Source: Actinomycetota bacterium | GTDB lineage: Bacteria > Actinomycetota > Thermoleophilia > Gaiellales > Gaiellaceae | Reading direction: 5' to 3' | DNA: 7,593 bases | NCBI GenBank assembly: GCA_013695295.1 | Contig: JACDAS010000312.1 | Coordinates: 1 to 7,593 of the forward strand | In this document: piece by piece, positions 1 to 6,149 of the stretch | Position numbering within the stretch: position 1 is the first letter of the stretch | Layout of the letters: every line of letters starts with the position of its first letter | Program-made: the position numbers and the translations under genes | Notes under the pieces: generated by a model | What the model was told of the DNA's origin: nothing | What the model saw: only the letters and a program-made list of their open reading frames with translations | The model's database searches: none

Positions 1-378
1 GCCTTCGCCCCCGCCTACCTGAGCGACGGCGCCGCCCGGGGGGCGCTCCGGTCGCCGGCCTGGCTCCGGCTCGGCGCCGGGCGCCTGCTCGAGCTGCCGA
101 CCACCCACTCGCTCGGCGCCGCCGCCCGGGCGGCGATCGATCCGCGGCCCATTCGACTCGAGGTCGTCCACGTGTACTTCCACGACACCGATCTGCTCGA
201 CGGGCGCCGGCGCCTGGCGCTTCGCACGGCCCTCGCGATCCTGGGCCGCCGCCGGCGCCCGACAGACCTCGAGCAGCTCGCGGACGAGGTCTCACGCTTC
301 GCTCCCGAGGTCGAGCTCGCCTCCGTCCTTCTCGGCGGCGCCCGGACCGCACCGGACGCGGCCGTACACTTCCCCTAG
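1..378 (+). CDS. Probable polysaccharide deacetylase, C-terminal part (5' end outside window)
   Basis: An open frame enters from the left edge and ends at TAG 376-378, giving 125 visible residues. The visible part runs through a segment reading LELPTTHSLG (about residues 30-39). It then has a short beta-strand-like motif, VVHVYFHDTDLLDGRRR (about 58-74), followed by a helical tail with RRRRPTDLEQLA. An E-x-P-type segment followed by a hydrophobic strand ending in H-x-D/E, and then a basic helix, is the usual C-terminal arrangement of NodB-type polysaccharide deacetylases, where the His sits near the active site. The catalytic metal-binding motifs would lie upstream and cannot be seen. If correct, the enzyme removes N-acetyl or O-acetyl groups from a surface glycan. 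The next gene starts one base after the stop, so the two are probably co-transcribed. The family call rests on a C-terminal fragment only; another small hydrolase is possible. Confidence 0.5.
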   Translation, partial: AFAPAYLSDGAARGALRSPAWLRLGAGRLLELPTTHSLGAAARAAIDPRPIRLEVVHVYFHDTDLLDGRRRLALRTALAILGRRRRPTDLEQLADEVSRFAPEVELASVLLGGARTAPDAAVHFP

Positions 379-379
379 C

Positions 380-1915
380 GTGGCCACGAAGCAGGCGTCG
401 GAGGCCGGTGAGCGCTCGGCGGCGCCGCCGGAGGAGGCTCGCGGGCGGGTCCTGCCGCCGCCGGCAGGGGACATCCGGTCGACGCGGCCCTACCTGCTCT
501 CCCGGGGCCCGCTGCGGTCGGCGGCGCGGCGTCTCGGCAGTGTCGGGTCGCTCGTCACCCTCGACCTTCTCGGCGTCGCGCTCGGCCTCTTCGGGGCGCT
601 GGCACTCCGCGAGCTGTATCGCGGCAACACGCCGGTGCTCTGGGGAGTGCTGTGGGACGCCGAGGCCGAGTTCCTGCCCTTCCTCGCGCTCGTCACGTTC
701 CTCGTCTTCTGGCGGTCGCGGCTCTACGCGCCGCGCGAGTTCCGGACCGGGTTCGGCCGGATCGTCTCCTCGCTGGTGGTGGTCGCGCTTCTCACCCTCG
801 CCTTCGGGCTCGGCACCGGCCACGACTTCGGCACCTTCGCCATCTTCCCGACGGCGCTCGTCCTGAGCGCGAGCCTGATCGGGCTCCTCCGCGTCAGCTA
901 CGACAGCGCCACCGGCTCCCTGCTCCGGCTGGCCGGCGTGCGGCGGCGCGCGATCCTGCTCGGCGACGCGGAGCACGTCTCGCACCTGCACCGGACGCTC
1001 GGCTCGGGTCGGGGAGGGATCGACTACGACTTCGTCGGCGCCGTCTCGTCCGCGGCCGGGCCGATCGGGCTGCCGCTGCTCGGAGACCTCCGAGCGCTGC
1101 CGAGCATCCTCGCCGAGCACGACGTGCACGAGCTGATCGTCACCGACACGGGCCTCTCCGAGCAGGAGCTGCTCGAGGTGGTCGAGGAGGCGCATCGGCG
1201 TGCCGTCGGCGTCCGCGTGGCGCCGAAGACGACCGAGCTCCTGATCCAGCGCGGGGAGTACGTCCCGGGTCAGGGCGTGCCGCTCTACGAGCTGCGCCCG
1301 CCCGTGTTCGCAGGCGCGGACTGGGCCGTGAAGCGCACGTTCGACCTGGTCATGAGCGTGTTCGTGGTCGTCCTTGGATTGCCCGTGTGGCTCGCGCTCG
1401 CCGCGGCCGTGAAGCTCACCTCGCGCGGCCCGGTCTTCTTCCAGGACCGCCGGATCGGGCTCAACGAGCGCGAATTCGGGATGATCAAGTTCCGGACGAT
1501 GTACTCCGATGCCGCCGAGCGGCAGGGCGAGCTCGAGGACGCCAACGAGGCGGATGGCCCGCTCTTCAAGATGCGGCGCGACCCGCGGGTGACGCCGGTC
1601 GGCGTGCTGCTGCGGCGGCTCTCGCTCGACGAGATTCCGAACGTGCTCAACGTCCTGCGCGGCGAGATGAGCCTCGTCGGACCGCGGCCGCTCCCGCTCC
1701 GCGACTTCGCCCAGCTCGAGCCCTGGCACCGCAAGCGGTACTTCGTCCTGCCGGGCATGACCGGCCTCTGGCAGATCTCGGGTCGGAGCAGCCTCTCGTT
1801 CGACGACCTCGTCCGGCTGGACTTCTACTACCTCGACAACTGGTCGGTCTGGCTCGACATCACGATCCTCGCGAAGACGATCCCCGCCGTGCTCGCCCGG
1901 CGCGGCGCCTACTGA
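380..1915 (+). CDS. Exopolysaccharide-type polyprenyl glycosylphosphotransferase (WbaP/WcaJ-like sugar transferase)
   Basis: This 511-residue protein has the usual length and layout of the enzymes that transfer a sugar 1-phosphate from a nucleotide sugar to undecaprenyl phosphate, the first membrane step of polysaccharide assembly. After a roughly 50-residue charged and Pro-rich N-terminus come four predicted membrane helices (about 57-76, 97-111, 128-147, 153-171). A soluble CoA-binding/Rossmann-like domain follows (about 188-290). A fifth hydrophobic segment (321-346) opens the conserved bacterial sugar transferase domain. Signature motifs are KRTFDL (318), FFQDRRIGLN (353), KFRTM (370), RDPRVTPVG (400), SLDEIPN (415-421, with the Asp417-Glu418 catalytic pair), SLVGPRP (431) and PGMTGLWQISGRS (458-470). 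The GTG start lies one base after the upstream stop and has no Shine-Dalgarno sequence. It is the first start in frame after that stop and gives a family-typical length, but the exact start is uncertain. The sugar transferred cannot be read from sequence. Confidence 0.95.
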   Translation: MATKQASEAGERSAAPPEEARGRVLPPPAGDIRSTRPYLLSRGPLRSAARRLGSVGSLVTLDLLGVALGLFGALALRELYRGNTPVLWGVLWDAEAEFLPFLALVTFLVFWRSRLYAPREFRTGFGRIVSSLVVVALLTLAFGLGTGHDFGTFAIFPTALVLSASLIGLLRVSYDSATGSLLRLAGVRRRAILLGDAEHVSHLHRTLGSGRGGIDYDFVGAVSSAAGPIGLPLLGDLRALPSILAEHDVHELIVTDTGLSEQELLEVVEEAHRRAVGVRVAPKTTELLIQRGEYVPGQGVPLYELRPPVFAGADWAVKRTFDLVMSVFVVVLGLPVWLALAAAVKLTSRGPVFFQDRRIGLNEREFGMIKFRTMYSDAAERQGELEDANEADGPLFKMRRDPRVTPVGVLLRRLSLDEIPNVLNVLRGEMSLVGPRPLPLRDFAQLEPWHRKRYFVLPGMTGLWQISGRSSLSFDDLVRLDFYYLDNWSVWLDITILAKTIPAVLARRGAY

Positions 1916-1916
1916 C

Positions 1917-2681
1917 ATGGTCTCGATCCACCCCGTCGCGCGGCACTTCGACGCCGCCGCCGCCGACTACGAGCGCGCCCGGCCGCGTTTCCCGCGCGAG
2001 GCGATCGACCAGCTGGCGCGCCGGCTCGGCCTGCAGCCCGGGCGCCGCGTGCTCGATCTCGCCGCCGGGACGGGAAAGTTGACGCGCGACCTCGCGACCA
2101 CGGGCGCCGACGTCGTCGCGGTCGAGCCGCTCGCCGGCATGCGCGAGCAGCTCCGCGCCGCCGCGCCTGGCGTGGAGGTGCTGGAAGGCACTGCCGAGGC
2201 GATCCCGCTGCCGGCCGCATCGCTCGATGCCGCCACGGTCGCCCAGGCCTTCCACTGGTTCGACCGGCCGCGCGCGTATGCGGAGCTCGCGCGCGTCCTG
2301 CGTCCCGGCGGCGGCCTCGCGCTCCTCTGGAATACGCGCGACGACGTCGGCAGCGAGCTCCAGGCTCGAGTCGAGGCCGTCGTCAAGCCCCACCGGGACG
2401 AGGCGGCAGCGCCCGAGTGGGAGCTCGAGTACGACCACGCGGAACGCAGCCGGTACTTCGGCGACTGGGAGAACTGGGAGCACCCGTGGGAGCAGGAGTT
2501 CGACCGAGACCTGCTTCGCGAGCGCTTTCGCTCCGTCAGCTTCATCGCCGGGATGGAGCCGGCGCGGCAGCGTGAGGTGCTCGATGGTGTTGTCGCTGCG
2601 GCGGACGGGCTCCCGGAACGTTTTCCGTTCCCCTACGTCACCGAGATCTTCATCTGCTTCCGGCACACTGCGGCGGAGTGA
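1917..2681 (+). CDS. Class I SAM-dependent methyltransferase (Methyltransf_11/UbiE-like fold)
   Basis: The 254-residue product carries the standard SAM-binding core. The glycine-rich motif I VLDLAAGTGKL is at residues 45-55, the acidic end of strand 2 is in VVAVEP (66-71, Glu70), GTAEAIPLP is at 91-99, and the post-II region AFHWFD is at 111-116 with VLRPGGGLALLW at 127-138. The C-terminal half is rich in Trp, Glu and Arg and probably forms the substrate-specific cap. ATG 1917 lies one base after the sugar transferase stop, and the stop overlaps the next GTG as GTGA, which suggests translational coupling in a glycan operon. The neighbours suggest O-methylation of a sugar or of a chain end, but this subfamily is also common in small-molecule metabolism, so the substrate is inference. 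The fold assignment is secure. Confidence 0.9.
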   Translation: MVSIHPVARHFDAAAADYERARPRFPREAIDQLARRLGLQPGRRVLDLAAGTGKLTRDLATTGADVVAVEPLAGMREQLRAAAPGVEVLEGTAEAIPLPAASLDAATVAQAFHWFDRPRAYAELARVLRPGGGLALLWNTRDDVGSELQARVEAVVKPHRDEAAAPEWELEYDHAERSRYFGDWENWEHPWEQEFDRDLLRERFRSVSFIAGMEPARQREVLDGVVAAADGLPERFPFPYVTEIFICFRHTAAE

Positions 2682-3910
2682 CGCGCGCGCCGAAGCTGCT
2701 GGCGGTCGCATCGGCCGTCGACCTCGACTACCGCTACGGGTGCACGCCCGCCTGGTGGCAGCTCTGGAAAGGGCTCTGCGAGGCCGGGTGCGACCTGATT
2801 GTGACCCCCTATCGTGGGCGCGCGATCGAGTCGCCCTGGTGGCGGACGGAGCCCAACCCCTGCTTCCGCGAGGGGGAGCTCTTCGCGGCGGCCCGCGACG
2901 CCACGGCGCGCCTCAAGGGCGACCGCTACCTTCGCCGCGCCGAGGACAGCCCGGAGGAGAGCGCCGCCGACCGGCTCGTCCGGCAGGTGATCTGGCGCTG
3001 GGTGACGCCCCGGTGGCAGCGGCACCTGGAGCGGATTCTCGACCGCGAGCGAGACGTCGACGCGGTTGTCGTCTTCACGGTGCCGATGAGCCATCTCCGC
3101 GGGATCCCGACCGCTCTGCGCGAGCGCTTCGGCGTCCCGGTCGTCTTCTACGACGGCGACGTGCCGATGAGCCTGCCCGAGTTCGGAGGCATGGACACCG
3201 GCTTCAACTACTACCACGGCGCCGATCCGGGCGAGTACGACCTCGTGGTCTCGAACTCCGAGGGCGGCCTACCCCGGCTGCTGGAGCTCGGGGCGCGTCG
3301 CGCCGAGGCCGTCTTCTGGGGAGCCGATCCCGAGCTCTTCCGGCCGCTGCGCGTCGACCGCCAGCGCGACGTCTTCTTCTACGGCTACGGCGACAAGTTC
3401 CGCCGCGACTGGATGCGGGAGCTCGTCGGAGAGCCGAGCCGGCTCCTCCCCGACGTCGACTTCGCCCTGGGTGGGCGCGACTTCCGAGGAGACGTCGGTG
3501 CGGCGCGGCTCGTCGGCGACGTGCCCTACAACGCGTTCCCGCACGCGATCGCCGCGAGCCGGATCAACCTCAACGTCACCCGGAGGAGCCACGCGACCGT
3601 CGCCGCGTCGTCGACTGCGCGCCCCTTCGAGCTCGCGATGGCCGGGGCCGCGATCGTCTCGAACCCGTACGAGGGTGTCGAGCGGTGGTTCGAGCCCGGC
3701 CGCGAGCTCCTCGTCGTCTCGGACGCTGCCGAGGCGGCGGAGGCATACCGAGCGCTGCTCGACGACCCGGGCGAGGCTGAGGCGCTCGGCGCGCGGGCGC
3801 GCGAGCGGGCGCTCGACGAGCACACCTACTTCCACCGGGCGAAGCGCCTGCTCGAGCTCGTCTCGGCCGGCGCGCCGTCGGATCCCATCACCGTCCCCGT
3901 CCGTGGCTGA
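2678..3910 (+). CDS. CgeB-type glycosyltransferase (GT-B fold, C-terminal glycosyl transferase domain)
   Basis: The 410-residue protein looks like a two-domain GT-B glycosyltransferase. The N-terminal half starts with a strand (KLLAVASAVDLDYRYG) and a Trp-rich segment (AWWQLWKGL, 25-33). It continues with VDAVVVFTVPMSHL (127-140) and VPVVFYDGDVP (153-163). The strand DLVVSNSEGGLPRLLELGA (188-206) and VFWGADPELFRP (212-223) form the inter-domain hinge typical of CgeB relatives. The C-terminal domain has INLNVTRRSHA (296-306) and the donor-site-like segment RPFELAMAGAAIVSNPYEG (315-333, Glu318). It ends in a helical tail with HTYFHRAKRLLEL, as in the CgeB-like Glyco_trans_1_2 domain. It probably acts in the cytosol, adding a sugar to the lipid-linked glycan. 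The GTG start overlaps the upstream stop by 4 nt and no separate Shine-Dalgarno sequence is seen. The 3' end overlaps the next gene by 8 nt. Donor and acceptor are unknown. Confidence 0.85.
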   Translation: MTRAPKLLAVASAVDLDYRYGCTPAWWQLWKGLCEAGCDLIVTPYRGRAIESPWWRTEPNPCFREGELFAAARDATARLKGDRYLRRAEDSPEESAADRLVRQVIWRWVTPRWQRHLERILDRERDVDAVVVFTVPMSHLRGIPTALRERFGVPVVFYDGDVPMSLPEFGGMDTGFNYYHGADPGEYDLVVSNSEGGLPRLLELGARRAEAVFWGADPELFRPLRVDRQRDVFFYGYGDKFRRDWMRELVGEPSRLLPDVDFALGGRDFRGDVGAARLVGDVPYNAFPHAIAASRINLNVTRRSHATVAASSTARPFELAMAGAAIVSNPYEGVERWFEPGRELLVVSDAAEAAEAYRALLDDPGEAEALGARARERALDEHTYFHRAKRLLELVSAGAPSDPITVPVRG

Positions 3911-4679
3911 GCTCGCTGCGCCGGCCCTCGCCCGGCCCGGGCTCGACCCGCGGCTCCTCGACCTGCGCCGGATCGCGATCGTGCCCGCGCTGAACGAGGA
4001 GGCGAACGTGGCCCGGGTGATCGCGGAGCTGCGGGCGTTCGACCCGGGCCTCGAGATCGTCGTCGTGGACGACGGCTCGGGCGACCGGACCGCCCGGGTC
4101 GCCGCGGACGCCGGCGCCCACGTGCTCCGCCTCCCCTTCAACCTCGGGATCGGTGGCTGCGTGCAGACCGGCTATCGCTATGCCTTCGAGCACGACTTCG
4201 ACCTGGCGGTGCGGGTCGACGGGGACGGCCAGCACGACCCGGCCGAGCTCGGCCGGATTCTCGCGCCGGTGCTGGACGACGAGGCGGACATCGTCGTGGG
4301 CTCGCGCTTCGCCGGCTCCGAGGGCTACCGGTCGTCTCGCTCGAGACGGGTCGGGATCCGCCTGCTCTCGTGGGTCGTCTCGGCGCTCGTAGGGCAGCGT
4401 GTCACGGACACGACCTCCGGCTTCCAGGCGCTGAACCGGCACGGAATCGCGCTCTTCGCGGCCGACTATCCGCACGACTACCCGGAGGTGGAGGCGACCG
4501 TGATGGTCGTCAAGCACCGGCTTCGCCTCCGCGAGGTGCCCGTGACGATGCGCGAGCGGCTGGCCGGCCGCTCCTCGATCACGGCCGTTCGCTCGATCTA
4601 CTACATGGTCAAGGTGCTGCTCGCGATCTTCGTGGGCATCTTCCGCCGGAACGCCGTGCCCCTGGAGGAGAAGCGATGA
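3903..4679 (+). CDS. Family 2 glycosyltransferase, DPM1/DPG-synthase-like
   Basis: The 258-residue product is a compact GT-A enzyme. It has IAIVPALNEEANV (24-36), the nucleotide-sugar motif EIVVVDDGSGDRT (51-63), NLGIGGCVQTGYRYA (80-94) and the metal-binding D-x-D in VRVDGDGQHDP (103-113, Asp106/Asp108). VVGSRF (131-136) and TDTTSGFQALNR (168-179) follow. This order is characteristic of dolichol/polyprenyl-phosphate hexose synthases and their relatives. Instead of the two strong C-terminal membrane helices of GtrB-type enzymes, it has one modest hydrophobic stretch (about 233-247) followed by a charged tail. The frame is open far upstream, but that part is a shadow of the preceding gene. GTG 3903 is chosen because it places the first strand about 20 residues in and overlaps the previous stop by only 8 nt. 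The stop overlaps the next ATG (ATGA). It likely makes a polyprenyl-phosphate sugar or adds a hexose. Confidence 0.9.
   Translation: MAELAAPALARPGLDPRLLDLRRIAIVPALNEEANVARVIAELRAFDPGLEIVVVDDGSGDRTARVAADAGAHVLRLPFNLGIGGCVQTGYRYAFEHDFDLAVRVDGDGQHDPAELGRILAPVLDDEADIVVGSRFAGSEGYRSSRSRRVGIRLLSWVVSALVGQRVTDTTSGFQALNRHGIALFAADYPHDYPEVEATVMVVKHRLRLREVPVTMRERLAGRSSITAVRSIYYMVKVLLAIFVGIFRRNAVPLEEKR
4664..4670 (+). promoter_or_regulatory. Strong Shine-Dalgarno (GGAGGAG) for the DUF2304 gene
   Basis: GGAGGAG lies within the last codons of the GT2 gene, five bases before ATG 4676. It is the only clear ribosome binding site at any gene junction in the window. It fixes the start of the small membrane protein, whose frame is also open upstream. 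Confidence 0.8.
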
Positions 4680-5050
4680 CTCCGCTCCGCGTCTCGATCG
4701 TGTCCGCGATCGCGTCGATCCTGCTCCTGCTCGTCATCTTCGAGCTGATCCGAAGCCGGCGCCTGCGCGAGCGCTACGCGATCCTGTGGCTGCTCACGGG
4801 GCTCGTGATCCTGGCGCTCTCCCTCTGGCGCGGCGGCCTGAACACGATCGCGGGCTGGGTCGGGATCGAGACCTATCCGCCGGCGGTGCTGTTCGCGGTC
4901 GGCTCACTGTTCATTCTCGCGGTGCTCCTCCACTACTCGACCGTGATCTCGAAGCTCTCGGATCAGAACACGATCCTCGCGCAGCGCCTGGCGATCCTCG
5001 AGTCGGAGCTTCGCGAGGAGCGAGCGACGGCTCAGCCTCAGGGCCGGTAG
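4676..5050 (+). CDS. DUF2304-type small membrane protein with coiled-coil tail
   Basis: The 124-residue protein has three predicted membrane helices (about 7-24, 35-51 and 69-89). Between the first two is a basic loop, RSRRLRERYAILWLL, and helix 2 is followed by WRGGLNTIAGWVGIETYPPA. After helix 3 comes a heptad-like, charged tail (about 92-117, SKLSDQNTILAQRLAILESE) that should form a coiled coil. This size, the R-E-R-Y-x-x-L-W-L motif and the coiled-coil end match the DUF2304 family, which has no established function and is often found next to GT2 glycosyltransferases. It overlaps the GT2 stop by 4 nt (ATGA) and has a strong Shine-Dalgarno sequence, so the two products are probably made together. 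Its last four codons overlap the 3' end of the converging kelch gene. A role as membrane partner or anchor for the GT2 enzyme is inference. Confidence 0.88.
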   Translation: MTPLRVSIVSAIASILLLLVIFELIRSRRLRERYAILWLLTGLVILALSLWRGGLNTIAGWVGIETYPPAVLFAVGSLFILAVLLHYSTVISKLSDQNTILAQRLAILESELREERATAQPQGR

Positions 5051-6120
5051 CGCCAGGCCTTCGCGGTCGCCTGGATGTCGTAGCCGTAGCCGCCCGCGAT
5101 CAGCGCCGACCCGTCCGGCAGGGCGGTTGCCGTCGTGTAGAAGCGGTCTGCGTCGAGCCGGCCTGCGACGGCTCGGAAGGACCGGGAAAGCGGGTCGAAC
5201 GTCTCGACGGAGGTCGACCCGCCCGCGACGAGGACGCGCCCGCCGGCGAGCACGGCCGTCGCGTCGACCAGCTTGAACCGGGCCTCGCCCATGCGCGCGG
5301 CGGGCGTGAACGTGCTCGAGTCGGGGTCGTAGAGCTCGGTCGTGCGGTACCGGCCGCGCCAGTCGCGGGAGTCGGCGCCGCCGATCACCAGGACGTCGCC
5401 GCTTCGGAGCAGGGCGGCGCCGTGCTTGTGCCTCGGCATGGTCAGCCTGCCCGCCGGAGCGAAGGTGCGGCTCGCCGGGTCGTAGATCTCCGCGCTCCGC
5501 AGGATCGCCCCACTCGGACCCCGGCCTCCCGTCACCAGGACCCGGCCGTCACGGAGCCGCGTGGCGGTGTGGCCGGATCGGGCGGTGCCGAGCGCGCCCG
5601 TTGGCTCGAAGACCCCGCTGGCGGGGTCGTAGAGCTCGGCGGTCGTATGCGTGCCGCCGTCGAAGCCGCCGATCACGAGCACGCGACCGTCCCGAAGCAG
5701 CGTCGCCGAGGCTGCGCCGCGGGCGACGGCCATGCGGCCGGTCGCAGCGAATCGCCCGGTCTTCGGGTCGTAGAGCTCGGCGCTCGCCAGCCAGTTCCGC
5801 GTCGAGCCGCCGGCGAGGAGCACGCGCCCGTCTCGAAGCAGCGTCGCGGTGTGGCACAGGCGCGGCTCGCGGATCGTTCCCGTCGTCAGAAACCGGTTCC
5901 GGCGCGGGTCGTAGAGCTCCGCGCGCAGCACGTAGTCGTCCTCGCGCCTGAATCCGCCTGCGACCAGCACGCGACCGGTTCGGAGGAGCGTCGCGGAGTG
6001 GCAGGCGCGCGGCGCGGTCATCGTCGCGCCGGGGGCGACGCGGCCGGGCCCGCTCGAGGCCGTGGCGACACCCGCGAGCAGCGCCGCGCCGAGCGCGAGT
6101 GACACGAGGCCTCTCATCAC
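5038..6120 (-). CDS. Secreted kelch-repeat beta-propeller protein (seven repeats)
   Basis: The 360-residue protein starts with a signal peptide: short basic n-region, hydrophobic core LVSLALGAALLAGVATA, and a probable cut after Ala-Thr-Ala at residue 21. The rest is seven kelch units beginning near residues 34, 82, 128, 174, 223, 275 and 321. Each contains a version of PR-x-x-HTATLLRDGRVLVAGG and, in most, AELYDP-x-x-x-x-F. The last unit lacks the YDP part and ends in KAWRYRP. Seven repeats fit one complete seven-bladed propeller with no catalytic domain. It is probably exported and may bind glycan or protein. The frame begins at GTG 6120 with ATG at 6117 as the next codon; both keep the signal peptide and neither has a clear Shine-Dalgarno sequence. 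It lies 29 nt after the membrane-protein gene, so they are probably co-transcribed. A galactose-oxidase-like activity is not supported by any motif seen. Confidence 0.9.
   Translation of the reverse strand: MMRGLVSLALGAALLAGVATASSGPGRVAPGATMTAPRACHSATLLRTGRVLVAGGFRREDDYVLRAELYDPRRNRFLTTGTIREPRLCHTATLLRDGRVLLAGGSTRNWLASAELYDPKTGRFAATGRMAVARGAASATLLRDGRVLVIGGFDGGTHTTAELYDPASGVFEPTGALGTARSGHTATRLRDGRVLVTGGRGPSGAILRSAEIYDPASRTFAPAGRLTMPRHKHGAALLRSGDVLVIGGADSRDWRGRYRTTELYDPDSSTFTPAARMGEARFKLVDATAVLAGGRVLVAGGSTSVETFDPLSRSFRAVAGRLDADRFYTTATALPDGSALIAGGYGYDIQATAKAWRYRP
5324..5919 (-). repeat. DNA-level trace of kelch units in the propeller gene
   Basis: The plus-strand word GGGTCGTAGAGCTC, which encodes E-L-Y-D-P on the minus strand, occurs at 5324, 5624, 5765 and 5906, with a one-base variant at 5477. 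Spacing is 153, 147, 141 and 141 bases, all multiples of three. The regular spacing and shared flanks (for example CGAAGCAGCGTCGC near 5693 and 5834) show internal duplication of about 47-51-codon units, best preserved in the N-terminal blades. This is protein repeat structure, not a mobile or CRISPR repeat. Confidence 0.85.
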
Positions 6121-6149
6121 ACGCTCTATCCCGGAGCACGGTTAGAACA

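Noticed and set aside
652..2082. Long plus-strand open frame of 476 codons over the sugar transferase gene
   Set aside because: Arg/Ala/Pro-rich low-complexity translation without domain motifs, a typical shadow frame in high-GC DNA. The overlapping frame encodes a textbook sugar transferase.
1860..2711. Minus-strand open frame of 283 codons opposite the methyltransferase
   Set aside because: It mirrors the methyltransferase codons, has no recognisable motif, and spans the junction of two coupled genes.
2227..3780. Long plus-strand open frame of 517 codons across the methyltransferase and CgeB-like genes
   Set aside because: Arg/Ser/Pro-rich translation that crosses two well-supported genes in another frame; a GC-driven shadow.
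3471..3902. Upstream extension of the GT2 reading frame by 144 codons
   Set aside because: The extension is Ser/Arg/Pro-rich, lies wholly within the CgeB-like gene, and precedes a complete GT2 domain. GTG 3903 gives the family-typical length.
5042..5059. Possible hairpin (GGCCGG-TAGCG-CC-A-GGCC) at the convergent gene ends as a terminator
   Set aside because: The stem is short with a bulge, there is no T-run on either strand, and such palindromes are frequent at this base composition.
4786..6102. Plus-strand open frame of 438 codons opposite the kelch gene
   Set aside because: The repetitive Arg/Gly/Ala-rich translation comes from the kelch repeats read on the wrong strand. The minus strand shows a signal peptide and seven clear kelch units.
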